Origin: Microplitis mediator
Lineage: Eukaryota; Arthropoda; Insecta; Hymenoptera; Braconidae
Assembly (NCBI RefSeq): GCF_029852145.1
Contig: NC_079972.1
Coordinates: 5,095,795-5,159,794 of the forward strand
Direction: 5' to 3'
DNA length: 64,000 bases
The notes beneath the pieces are model-generated. The model worked only from the letters and a program-made list of their open reading frames with translations, made no database searches and was not told the DNA's origin. A program made the position numbers and the translations under genes. This document shows, piece after piece, positions 1 to 7,960 of the stretch. Positions within the stretch are counted from its first letter, which is position 1. The number at the start of each line of letters is the position of its first letter.

Positions 1-16
1 CATCATCATCATCATC

Positions 17-811
17 ATGGAACTAATCATTGATTTCGTGGGTTTTGAGATGCCTGATGGCAAATTCGTGATAAAAGAACTATGCGCTACTGATATTTAT
101 GATGAAGTTTGTACATATGGACTTGCACGATGTGAACATTGGTTGTTTGAACCACCTTTGGATCAAGTCGATGTTGCTGTAATGCAGAAAAGTGTTGATC
201 ACTGTGGACATCATCATTCAATATCATGGATAGCTGGTTTGCTACCATATGAATTATTGAAAGAAATTCTTGAAATTATGGTCAAACGTACACGTTATTT
301 TTATGTACAAGATGAACAGAAGAAGAGATGGCTTGAAGATCTAATTGACACTGCTGTACCGATTATTGATTTAGAAAAAATGAAATTTTTCTCACTATAT
401 TTCAAGAATGATTGGTTGAAATATCAGTGTCCATATTATGCCTATCACTTGAAGAAATTGGATACTTCATGCGCATTTCAAAATGTCCAAGAGTTCAAAA
501 GATGGTTCGGGCATTTTTATGGAATTCAACCAACCTACGAGAAGTCGGTTCAGATCTTCAATCAATTGAGGAATTTACTGTGTATGGATGATCGAGATAT
601 CGCATGTCTTGATGATACATTTATCCTTGAAAATGCAGCTCAGCAAATCGATTTCGCTTGGCACAAACTACCAGAAGAATTAAAAAATAATGAAGAATTG
701 ATTGGCTATCAAAGGTGTCGGGATCATTATATATTCAACGATGATATCCCTGATAGCTTCGCATATCCATTTAGAAAAGATTGCTCTAACTGTAGTGTAT
801 TTTTAGGTTAA
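17..811 (+). CDS. unassigned Polinton-associated protein, copy A (264 aa)
   Basis: The gene encodes a 264-residue soluble protein starting at the first ATG after a run of CAT triplets. It has no signal peptide or membrane segment. The N-terminus (IIDFVGFEMPDGKFVIKEL), the W-x-F-x-P-P segment near residue 45, a His-rich patch near 65 and a Tyr-Phe-Tyr-Val segment near 95 are shared with the shorter gene at 13230, so the two belong to one family. I recall similar proteins as uncharacterised insect and hydrozoan sequences near Polinton genes. The opening beta strand with Asp-x-x-Gly-Phe resembles the start of RNase H-fold exonucleases, but the usual second acidic residue is absent, so exonuclease function is only a guess. 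The last codons lie inside the first unit of the tandem repeat that follows. The promoter is outside or at the window edge. Confidence 0.6.
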   Translation: MELIIDFVGFEMPDGKFVIKELCATDIYDEVCTYGLARCEHWLFEPPLDQVDVAVMQKSVDHCGHHHSISWIAGLLPYELLKEILEIMVKRTRYFYVQDEQKKRWLEDLIDTAVPIIDLEKMKFFSLYFKNDWLKYQCPYYAYHLKKLDTSCAFQNVQEFKRWFGHFYGIQPTYEKSVQIFNQLRNLLCMDDRDIACLDDTFILENAAQQIDFAWHKLPEELKNNEELIGYQRCRDHYIFNDDIPDSFAYPFRKDCSNCSVFLG

Positions 812-1067
812 GAAAAATATCTATAATTTATTATGTATTTGAGGTTATGTACGGCTAGAATGTAATTTTTTTTTAGGTTAAGAAAAAATACTGTAGTTTA
901 TTATGTATTTGAGGTTATGTACGACTAAAATGTATAGTTTTAGGTTAAGAAAAAAAAAAAGACTATAGTTCATGTAAGACTAAAATGTATATTTTAGGTT
1001 AAAAAAAATATCTATAGTTTATTATGTATTTAAGGTTATGTAAGACTTAAATGTATATTTTAGGTTA
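801..1067. repeat. tandem repeat, five units of 54-70 bp
   Basis: Five units each begin with TTTTAGGTTA, at 801, 871, 938, 992 and 1058, and carry ATGTATTTGAGGTTATGTA-like and ACTAAAATGTAT-like segments. The array fills the gap between the convergent gene ends at 811 and 1106, and its first unit supplies the last codons and stop of the upstream gene. It may hold the polyadenylation region for both directions. No ORF lies inside it. Confidence 0.85.
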
Positions 1068-1105
1068 TAAGTAATAAAAACAATATATATCAATATAAAA
1101 AAAGT

Positions 1106-1300
1106 TTATTTATTTATAAATGTAAGTTTTTTAATTAATACAGGTTCAATAATTATATTTAATTTATGAATTCTTTGTTTAAATCGTTCTCGATCTCTTG
1201 CTGCTTGTTCCCATTTACTTTTTCTTGCTTGTTCGCGTGCAAATCTCCAGACATACAAGTAATGTATGGTTGGCGTTGGATTAAATTGTACAGTCTTCAT
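1106..1300 (-). CDS. small basic Polinton protein downstream of major capsid gene (64 aa)
   Basis: This 64-residue Arg/Lys-rich protein starts MKTVQFNPTPTIHYLYVWRF, and the middle (EQAARDRERFKQRI) is predicted helical and highly charged. Its ATG overlaps the stop of the capsid gene in an ATGA arrangement (1297-1300), so it is the last gene of the minus-strand capsid block. I recall similar short ORFs after capsid genes in insect Polintons; the function is unknown. A DNA-binding or virion-internal role would fit the charge but is inference. The coding frame is intact. Confidence 0.6.
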   Translation of the reverse strand: MKTVQFNPTPTIHYLYVWRFAREQARKSKWEQAARDRERFKQRIHKLNIIIEPVLIKKLTFINK

Positions 1301-2531
1301 ATTAGTTTTCGTACGATGCTGCTTATGGGATTATACTCGACTATGCGATCATGTATAATGAGGCAATAAGCTGATGTCTGCGCAGGAAATTGATTTGCAG
1401 ATTCAAATTCCAGGCGAATGTCCACGGGTCCAGATTTTATTGATTCGTTTTGTTTCCAGCAATCGATAACATACAGTGGCGCTTGTTCCAAAAATTTCTT
1501 CTTTGTCAGCAGTGGTTCAGGTTCTTTGTTATAGTAGGAAATTTGGAAATTTATATACATGTCATACAACAGAGCATATTGATTATTTGCAATGTTGAGA
1601 TTTAAATTTCCATATGGATAGCTCTGAGAGTTTAAAAATAATTTTATATCTCTGATGTTGCAATGATCAAATACGCTGGCATTTTTAGTAGCGTCATTTT
1701 TTCTTGCTGTTTGAAATCCAAGTATTACAAAACGTGGTTTCTCGAGCTGCGTAGAAGTTTTTACTGCCCAAATGTGCTTCGAAGTATTTGGCAATAGAGG
1801 ATACTCGTACAGTTCCCAAGCACGGAAACTGATTGAGATAGCTGGATCACTTGTGATATAATTCAAAGCTTCAATCTTTTGTTTATCAGCCATAGTCACA
1901 TATGGTACAATCCACTCGATTTTTTGCAGCGTAATTTTAACAGCTTCAGCATGAGCTCCAGCAGCAGGTGTGGCCACAACGTAGGCATTCAAATCGGAAT
2001 TTGATCTTATTAAAATTAATTCATGCTTTGCATTGATGACAACTTTATGGTAATCTTCAGCAAATCCAAGCAAAAGACTCAGTGGTATAGATACATCAAA
2101 GTAGCCATTATCATTGTGAAATTTGTTGACAGCTTCATCCATAATCCAGCCCGAATTTTCTAGTGTATTTTGTTGAGCAGGACTCAGTGATGTGTATCCT
2201 TTCATGAGACTTGTGATGCCAACATTTTTGCTACGATCAATCTCAACACCATTGAGTTCGTAGCGTATTTCTTCAAACATATGACAAACTGTCATGTTGA
2301 CCATGTGAGTAGTTGCACAGCTGTACCATCAGACTTGGTGACTTTTCCGTATACATGTAATGTACTTTTACTCGGAAGTAGACACAAATCTTGATGTTGA
2401 ACTGCAATTCTTATTTCATCGCTGTTGTTGAATGTTGATGAAGCATACGGTAGATGAGCATGCGCTTCATAGTGCGCTATTGACTCATCAAAAATTATTT
2501 GTCGTTGAATATTTAAGATTTCCGCCGCCAT
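1297..2531 (-). pseudogene. major capsid protein (double jelly-roll type), frameshifted
   Basis: The gene encodes a protein of about 410 residues in two overlapping frames. The N-terminal part starts at ATG 2531 (MAAEILNIQRQ) and runs to about 2320. The remaining 335 codons (2304-1297) are in another frame, so a one-base deletion lies near 2305-2322. Recognisable segments are SFNNSDEIRIAVQHQDLCLL-like near the N-terminus, FEEIRYELNGVEIDRSKNVG and RFVILGFQTARKN. I know this family as the abundant Polinton capsid-type protein of insects, where it would form the hexon-like shell trimers. Assignment as the double jelly-roll capsid is from family recall and the cluster context, not from structure. 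It is followed with ATGA overlap by the 64-aa gene and preceded by a 53-aa ORF. A sequencing error cannot be excluded as the cause of the frameshift. Confidence 0.7.
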
Positions 2532-2565
2532 GGTCGTGTACACGTCAAACAACAAAAATAAATTT

Positions 2566-2727
2566 TTATTTTCTTAATTTTCCACGTAATTTTAGTCCTA
2601 GGCTCTGTAGAAACTGAGCGTTCTGATGTGTTAACACCTTGTGAGGTACTCGGCGACTGATGTTGCTCGACCATGCTGCTATCTTTTTATAGCCAGCACC
2701 ACTTTTTGTCTCATACACGATACCCAT
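2566..2727 (-). CDS. small basic ORF between penton and capsid genes (53 aa)
   Basis: This 53-residue ORF starts MGIVYETKSGAGYKKIAAWS and ends with a basic LGLKLRGKLRK tail. Its ATG (2727-2725) overlaps the penton-like gene stop as TAATG, the kind of one-base overlap used for stop-start coupling, and it ends 35 bases before the capsid ATG. The high Lys/Arg content and position suggest a minor virion or DNA-binding peptide. I do not recognise a named family. The frame is intact and compactly packed between two conserved genes, which supports it being real. Confidence 0.5.
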   Translation of the reverse strand: MGIVYETKSGAGYKKIAAWSSNISRRVPHKVLTHQNAQFLQSLGLKLRGKLRK

Positions 2728-3563
2728 TATTTTATAGACTTTATATGTAGTCTTATCGTTATCGTCTCACCTCTAAAATTAGCCAGTTTTCCGTCTTGAT
2801 CTACAATTCTCAGTCTGAGATTATGTATTGCTTTTATGGCGATCGGTAGATAAATGACGTGTGATGGCAATTCAACAATCTTATATCCAGGTGGTACACT
2901 CGGGAAAAATTCATGAATAGTGTGAACTTTGCGTTCATTTATGTAAGCACCTGATGTGATGTTGCACTCAACTCTCAGAGCATTGAGTTTTAATATCTTT
3001 ACTGGTAAATCTGATGAGTGAGTTTTATGTGGTGCAAGCTTCTGATTTGTAAATCCCAATAGCTGACCAATAGAATCTTGGGGTGTAAAATTTACAAATT
3101 GATCACATTTAATTTCACTTCTCAATTCATTATTATTGGCTCTGATGCTGATGCTGAGTCTTCGTAATTTCATTTGAATGTATTTTTCAATGTCGGTTAT
3201 CTCGTAACTTCCTGTTGGTATTGTCAAGACTTTTTTTTCAACAGTTTCATATTTTTCAGCTTCTATATCATTTTCACTCACTGAGTCATTTATATTATTA
3301 TTTTCCGGCACTGAAATATTGTCATCATACTTTGTAATTATTGCCGCATTTCTCTTAGCTCTTTTTTTCTTGACTATTTTCTTTTTGTCATTGATGCTAT
3401 TATCATCATCATTATTTTTATTCACAGGATAAGAGACATAGAATTTATTAGCACCCACATCAATATTGGGTATTGAATTAAATGTTAATGACTCTACAAG
3501 TCCCAGGACATAATTTTTATTTGGTGATAATTCAATTGGAGGGAAGTAGTTGGCCTCCAACAT
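2727..3563 (-). CDS. putative penton / minor capsid protein (278 aa)
   Basis: The protein has 278 residues, starting MLEANYFPPIELSPNKNYVL. An N-terminal beta-rich part (about 1-50) is followed by a low-complexity Asn/Asp/Lys insert (about 50-105, including KKIVKKKRAKR). A conserved C-terminal domain (about 110-278) has IPTGSYEITDIEKYIQ, HTIHEFFPSVPPGYKIVELP and a final FRGETITIRLHIK. This C-terminal part is one of the best conserved segments of insect Polintons. Placed between protease and major capsid genes, it is best read as the single jelly-roll penton protein that closes capsid vertices; that role is inference. The frame is intact. The stop overlaps the next small gene by one base. Confidence 0.6.
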   Translation of the reverse strand: MLEANYFPPIELSPNKNYVLGLVESLTFNSIPNIDVGANKFYVSYPVNKNNDDDNSINDKKKIVKKKRAKRNAAIITKYDDNISVPENNNINDSVSENDIEAEKYETVEKKVLTIPTGSYEITDIEKYIQMKLRRLSISIRANNNELRSEIKCDQFVNFTPQDSIGQLLGFTNQKLAPHKTHSSDLPVKILKLNALRVECNITSGAYINERKVHTIHEFFPSVPPGYKIVELPSHVIYLPIAIKAIHNLRLRIVDQDGKLANFRGETITIRLHIKSIK

Positions 3564-3637
3564 GGATGTAGATCCCGTTAACGTTAATGTGAATGACTCA
3601 GCTATGACTGATGTGCTCTACACAAAGTCACATCAAT

Positions 3638-4018
3638 TTATAGTTGTCCAGTGAGAAATTTGAGACATAAGTGTCCGCATATAATTGTATCAAAATCCTG
3701 ATATCTTCTGTGATTATATTTCACGCTACCAACATCGAGATACTCCATAAGATCTTGCGGCGGTTGTAAATTACCAAAACTGTCAAAATAAATAACTTTA
3801 TCATTATTTTTCTTGTATGCAACCCAATGAGTACCAGGTCCGAATTTATCATCAAGATTTATAATAGCTGATTCGTTTTTTCTCGGACCAGTTTTAGGTA
3901 AATCATTTCTCATAAAAACACCGCGAAAGTTTGGAATTTTTAGAGCTTTAGCGTATTTCAGTCAGTCGATGTTTGTAAGTGGTCGATGTGGTAGCTCTAC
4001 TTGTTTTTTGACTTGCAT
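3638..4018 (-). pseudogene. adenain-like maturation cysteine protease with an in-frame TGA
   Basis: The C48/adenain-type catalytic set is visible: His in GTHWVAYKKN, Asp in VIYFDSFG and Cys in TIICGHLCLKFL. In Polintons and adenoviruses this enzyme cleaves capsid precursors during virion maturation. Reading starts at ATG 4018. The same frame continues through TGA at 3964-3962 (codon 19) and then through family-typical residues (KYAKALKIPNF) to the stop at 3638. Use of the internal ATG at 3913 would give an open 91-residue product holding all catalytic residues but lacking the N-terminal strand region, so the lesion may be partly bypassed. The gene lies between the PLA2 and penton genes of the capsid block. 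Confidence 0.75.
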
Positions 4019-4092
4019 CCTCGACCTACTGGATATGGTCTCAAATATAAACCCATACCACGTCTGTAAGGTCTCAAGTATAAATCAGATAG
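3997..4092 (-). other. possible short ORF with duplicated YLRPY motif
   Basis: One frame immediately after the PLA2 stop carries two copies of a Tyr-Leu-Arg-Pro-Tyr motif separated by RRGMGL and ends SKNK. The only in-frame ATG (4056) lies inside the repeat, leaving 19 residues. Short Arg/Gly-rich ORFs of this style occur beside protease genes in related insect elements, as far as I recall. It overlaps the start of the protease frame. This is a weak candidate that may be a remnant with a lost start codon. Confidence 0.3.
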
Positions 4093-4597
4093 TCATGGAA
4101 TTTTTGGCGGCTGTGACAACTTGTCTTAGTGCTACTTGTTTATTTACACTAGTCTTTTTCTTGCTAGTCTTTCTCTTGCCAGTCTTTTTCTTAGTAGGCT
4201 TTCTCTTACTAGGCTTTTTCTTGCCAGCTATTCTCTTCTTCAACCCCATTCCGAATCTTTTTTTCATCTTCATGATTTTATTTACACTCCACGCAGCAGC
4301 TTTTTCACCAATACCAGCGTCTTTTGCCTGATAACGTTGCCACGCCTTCTCAGCAAGTATTTGATCAGCCTCGTGACGTGCAGGCAAATTTTCGCGATTA
4401 TACGAGTATGCGATATCGTGTTCTTTACACGCAACGTCCAGAGGATTAATTCCGGGATCACCACGAGCAAATCTTTTGGCTAGCTTTGTACCTGGTCCAC
4501 AGTACTGGTATCCAGGTATGTGTAGTTCAACTGGTAGCTTATTAATTAGACTGTTTATAAAACCTCGACCACTGGTCTTTACACATGTGCTTTCCAT
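4085..4597 (-). CDS. parvovirus-type phospholipase A2 with protamine-like basic tail (170 aa)
   Basis: Residues about 20-80 form a secreted/viral PLA2-type domain: calcium loop YQYCGPGTKL and catalytic His-Asp pair in ACKEHDIAYSY. This is the arrangement of parvovirus VP1-unique-region PLA2, which hydrolyses membrane phospholipid during endosomal escape. From about residue 118 the protein turns into a run of K-K-x-S/T-K-R repeats (for example KKKPSKRKPTKKKTGKRK), as in adenovirus core proteins or protamines, suggesting DNA packing. One protein thus joins a membrane-active enzyme to a DNA-binding tail. The frame is intact with both catalytic residues kept. It is the first gene of the minus-strand block, reading away from the ATPase gene over a 91-bp shared promoter. 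The function in this element is inferred from the motifs. Confidence 0.8.
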   Translation of the reverse strand: MESTCVKTSGRGFINSLINKLPVELHIPGYQYCGPGTKLAKRFARGDPGINPLDVACKEHDIAYSYNRENLPARHEADQILAEKAWQRYQAKDAGIGEKAAAWSVNKIMKMKKRFGMGLKKRIAGKKKPSKRKPTKKKTGKRKTSKKKTSVNKQVALRQVVTAAKNSMTI

Positions 4598-4688
4598 AGT
4601 AGCAGCATCATGACTGACTTAAAATGATATAAAACCTGGTACTTATAGCTTGCTGAGTGAGTTGTTGTTGTGATCGCAAACTGACAAT
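4598..4688. promoter_or_regulatory. 91-bp divergent promoter between PLA2 and ATPase genes
   Basis: The gap separates two genes reading outward. A plus-strand TATAAAA lies at 4628-4634, 55 bases before the ATPase ATG. A minus-strand TATAAG (4647-4642) lies about 45 bases before the PLA2 ATG. Their spacing suits start sites near 4660 and 4618. This is motif-based only. Confidence 0.45.
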
Positions 4689-5395
4689 ATGGAGTTTAAA
4701 AGTCAAGCAGCCAAGTTACCAGTAATAAATTTTGATCAAATTGTTCAAGGTACCGGAGTGAAAAAAATTAAGAGACATGGCGCTTTATTGCCGAACAGTG
4801 TACGCGCTATATTTTGTGGTCCATCAAATTGTGGAAAAACAAATGCTCTGCTCTCACTCATCATACACCCCAATGGCTTGAGATTTGATAATATTTATCT
4901 CTACTCAAAATCTCTGAACCAACCGAAATATAAATTTTTAGAATCACTACTTAAACCAATAGAAGGTATTGAATTTTTTACATTCAACGAGCACGAAGAA
5001 GTACTGAAACCGAAAGATGCAAAACCAAACTCATTGATGATATTTGATGATGTCGCTTGTGAAAAACAAGATCATATCCGAGCTTATTTTGTATGGGTCG
5101 ACATAAAGATGTTGACAGTTTTTATCTCTGTCAGACTTATACACGTATTCCTAAGCATTTGATACGTGACAATGCAAATTTTATAGTTCTCTTTCGACAA
5201 GATGAAATGAACTTGAAGCATGTGTATGATGATCATGTAAATACTGACATGTCATACAATTTATTCAAAGACTTGTGTTCAGCATGTTGGAATGATGTCG
5301 ATGGTAAATATGGTTTTGTCGTGATTGACAAAGACAGTGAACTAAATAGTGGCAGATATAGAAAAGGATTTGACTGTTTTATTAGTATAAATTAA
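4689..5395 (+). pseudogene. FtsK/HerA-type genome-packaging ATPase, frameshifted
   Basis: The N-terminal 157-codon frame has Walker A GPSNCGKT near residue 45 and Walker B LMIFDDVA near residue 117, the signature of Polinton and NCLDV-type A32/FtsK-HerA ATPases that drive DNA into the capsid. The C-terminal part (5093-5395) continues in another frame with the conserved DVDSFYLCQTYTRIPKHL and KYGFVVIDKDSE segments. The break is at a T run at 5088-5091, consistent with loss of one base. Either this is a recent inactivating frameshift or a homopolymer base-calling error. It is the first gene of the plus-strand block. Confidence 0.8.
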
Positions 5396-5447
5396 GTTGT
5401 ACTTGATAAATAGTCATCAGAGGTTAAGTGAACTTTAACCCATCAAC

Positions 5448-6377
5448 ATGAAGACCGAGGAGCTTTCAAAGCAGAGAGATGTCTTACATCAGATATCTCA
5501 GGCTAGTGATGCTATCCGACGGAAGCACAGAATGCTCAAGTTGGGTAAAGACACAGCTGAAAAGGCAATGGGTGAAATGTTTAAGCCTATTGTTACACCT
5601 CTGCAGAGTCTAGTCGAATCATCTAAACATAAAGTCAAGCAAGAAGTCAAAGAAGAATTTAAAGATGATAATTCAACGGTGAATAATGATACAGAATTTG
5701 AGGATGCAAGTAAATATAACAGTATCATCTCTGAAGATAGAAGCGGAACTCTGGAAGAAACACAAATATCTCCTGCTGCATCGAGGACCCCCGCTAAGCC
5801 AATAAGTGGTGAAATAAAATCTTATTTAGCTAAAGTATATAAAAAAAGTAAAGATATAGATGTGAGATATGGTGTACGTCGACGTTATAATGATTTTTAT
5901 ATTGGTGATTCTGAAATGACTTTTGATGATAATGATAATGAAATCAATATAAAAAATAAAAATTACTCTGTGACTCCTGGTTTATTGGAATTATTATTTA
6001 AAAAATCGCCAGATGATTCAAAAGTCACGCAGAATGATAAAAATAAATATCTCGAAATTATTAAAATGACAAATACTCATAGAAAAAATTATAAACCAGA
6101 TGGTAGTTTTTATGAAGACTCGACAATCAAGTATAATAATTATATTGCCGATTTTCTCGCTAAAAATGTAAACTTATCAAGAGGTAAAGGAATACCTGAT
6201 TTTATGATTGCGAAAAAGAAAAAATCACGTATGGATTATGTCTACTGGGATGATCCAAATGAACTAGTTGACCGTCTGCGTTTACTCATGGCATCTCAAG
6301 CAGCTGGAAATCCAAGTCACACCAATGAAATCATATCAATTATCGAAGAGCTACGAGAAGCGGGAATTATTTATTAG
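5448..6377 (+). CDS. Polinton protein of unknown function with coiled N-terminus (309 aa)
   Basis: The protein has 309 residues, starting MKTEELSKQRDVLHQISQAS. The first 70 residues are helical and charged, followed by an acidic, disordered stretch (about 70-120). A conserved C-terminal region (about 125-309) holds VRRRYNDFYIGDSEMTF and the strongly conserved end region YVYWDDPNELVDRLRLL followed by GNPSHTNEIISIIEELREAG. I recall this as a common insect Polinton protein placed in a domain-of-unknown-function family. Its fixed place between ATPase and fibre-like genes suggests a virion or packaging accessory; no enzymatic motif is visible. The frame is intact. Confidence 0.65.
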   Translation: MKTEELSKQRDVLHQISQASDAIRRKHRMLKLGKDTAEKAMGEMFKPIVTPLQSLVESSKHKVKQEVKEEFKDDNSTVNNDTEFEDASKYNSIISEDRSGTLEETQISPAASRTPAKPISGEIKSYLAKVYKKSKDIDVRYGVRRRYNDFYIGDSEMTFDDNDNEINIKNKNYSVTPGLLELLFKKSPDDSKVTQNDKNKYLEIIKMTNTHRKNYKPDGSFYEDSTIKYNNYIADFLAKNVNLSRGKGIPDFMIAKKKKSRMDYVYWDDPNELVDRLRLLMASQAAGNPSHTNEIISIIEELREAGIIY

Positions 6378-6438
6378 CATCTGCTGCGTCAAATTTATGC
6401 CACTTACTTGCTAACTGTTGAAGTGAAAAGAACAAAAA

Positions 6439-6888
6439 ATGAGTATCGATATATTTGGACGTTCACTACCAACTGGTGCTGTAATCAGTGGACCACCAGG
6501 ACCACCTGGACGAGGATTTCAAGTAACTGTTGATGGGCAGTATGATGTTGAGAGCAAGAGACTGTGTCATGTTGGCAAACCTGCAGAAGATAGCGATGCA
6601 GCAACTGTAAAATTTACACGTAATCTTGTACATCGCGAGTTGTCTTTAATGTATGATAGTATGAGGAATGATCAGTCAGAGATCATTTCACACTTACACT
6701 CTCAAGTGGTAACACTCGACTCAGCTGTGACGCTATTAAAAAAAAAAAATCAAGAACTAAAAGTTAAAATAAAACGTATGAAGTCACAAAAAGACTTAAT
6801 CAATAGAAATACACAACGAATAAAAGAATTGGAAGCTAAAATTTTTGTCGGCAATGGAGGAGGACAAGAAATCAGTAATAGCGTATGA
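6439..6888 (+). CDS. collagen-like, coiled-coil virion protein (149 aa)
   Basis: The protein has 149 residues. Near residue 20 there is a short collagen-type segment GPPGPPGRG. It is followed by a tail-fibre-like strand motif (QYDVESKRLCHVGKP, DAATVKF). From about residue 60 to 140 it is a long amphipathic coiled coil with heptad-like Leu/Ile/Val spacing. This is the build of a trimeric fibre or tip protein, which in adenovirus-like particles would attach to the penton; that role is inference. The last 35 bases overlap the start of the integrase gene in another frame. The coding sequence is intact. Confidence 0.6.
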   Translation: MSIDIFGRSLPTGAVISGPPGPPGRGFQVTVDGQYDVESKRLCHVGKPAEDSDAATVKFTRNLVHRELSLMYDSMRNDQSEIISHLHSQVVTLDSAVTLLKKKNQELKVKIKRMKSQKDLINRNTQRIKELEAKIFVGNGGGQEISNSV

Positions 6889-7720
6889 GCTGCACAGACA
6901 AGCACGCAGGAATTATCAACGTCGTTATGTTGACATACGAGCACTTGATGAAACTTGGCAAGCTGACTTAGTTGAAATGATTCCTTATGCAACAGTAAAC
7001 AAAGGAAACAAATATCTGCTAACTGTCATAGATATTTTTTCAAAGTATGCTTGGGCTGTACCGATTAAGAGTAAAAGTGGCAGTGATGTCACCAGTGCAA
7101 TGAAATCTATATTTCAACTAGGACGTGTTCCAAAAAATCTGCACGTTGACCAAGGCAAAGAATTTTATAATAAAGAATTTCAAGAACTTATGCGACGTAA
7201 AAATATCAACATGTACTCTACATTCAGCAACTTGAAGGCGTCCATATGTGAACGACTTAACAGGACACTTAAAAATAAAATGTGGCGTGAATTCTCTGCA
7301 CGTGGTACCTATAAATGGATTGATATACTAGAAGACTTATTGGATACTTACAATAATACCAAACATCGGACAATTAAAATGAAACCTGCTGATGTAACTG
7401 CTGCTAATGAAAAAGAACTGCTGGAAAGAATATACAAACCTCTTCAAGCTCAGCAACAAGCGCGAAAAAATAAATTCAAAGTCGGAGACAAAGTTCGAAT
7501 CAGCAAGTACAAACATGTGTTTGAGAAAGGTTACACACCCAACTGGACGACTGAAATTTTTACAATTAAGACTGTGCAGAAAACAAATCCAACAACGTAT
7601 AAGCTCGTAGACTATCAGGATAAGCCAATTGAAGGTGGATTTTATGCAGAAGAACTCAGCAAAGTCAAATATCCAGATGTATATCTAGTTGAGAAAATTA
7701 TAAAAAAAACGCGGAAATAA
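6854..7720 (+). CDS. retroviral-type DDE integrase (289 aa)
   Basis: This rve-family integrase joins element ends to host DNA. The core has the first catalytic Asp in WQADLVEM, the second in HVDQGKEFYNKEF and the Glu in KASICERLNRTLKNKM, so the DDE triad is complete. A C-terminal SH3/chromo-like region follows (KFKVGDKVRISKYKHVFEKG, about residue 205 on). The ATG at 6854 is chosen because the sequence upstream in this frame has only a TTG at 6845. The gene overlaps the preceding one by 35 bases. It is full length and undamaged, unlike its neighbours. It is the last plus-strand gene and converges on the polymerase. Confidence 0.88.
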   Translation: MEEDKKSVIAYELHRQARRNYQRRYVDIRALDETWQADLVEMIPYATVNKGNKYLLTVIDIFSKYAWAVPIKSKSGSDVTSAMKSIFQLGRVPKNLHVDQGKEFYNKEFQELMRRKNINMYSTFSNLKASICERLNRTLKNKMWREFSARGTYKWIDILEDLLDTYNNTKHRTIKMKPADVTAANEKELLERIYKPLQAQQQARKNKFKVGDKVRISKYKHVFEKGYTPNWTTEIFTIKTVQKTNPTTYKLVDYQDKPIEGGFYAEELSKVKYPDVYLVEKIIKKTRK

Positions 7721-7960
7721 ATTGTACGTAAAGTGGCTCGGCTTCGATAGCTCCCACAACAGCTGGATTGAAAAATCTGATCTGTAAATAAACTTTTAAA
7801 AATACACTTATATCTATAAAATAAAAACAATTTTTTCATTTGTATATAAATGTTTTATTTATTTATTTAAACACACATATCCTTAAAACTAATTTTTACA
7901 TACTTTTTTTATATACTTAAAAAAACTAATTTTTTTTACATCCATAAGATTTATTTTTTT
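7721..7960. other. AT-rich convergent intergenic spacer
   Basis: The 240-bp spacer lies between the integrase stop and the polymerase stop. It contains AATAAA-like hexamers on plus (near 7786-7825) and TTTATT runs on the complement, suitable for polyadenylation from both directions. No ORF or repeat of note was seen. Confidence 0.4.

Noticed and set aside
4136..4483. Plus-strand hydrophobic ORF opposite the PLA2 gene
   Set aside because: It is the complement of Lys-rich codons; the minus-strand PLA2 frame is clearly the real one.
6481..6510. Host collagen gene
   Set aside because: Only about three Gly-x-y triplets, embedded in a viral gene cluster; not a collagen.
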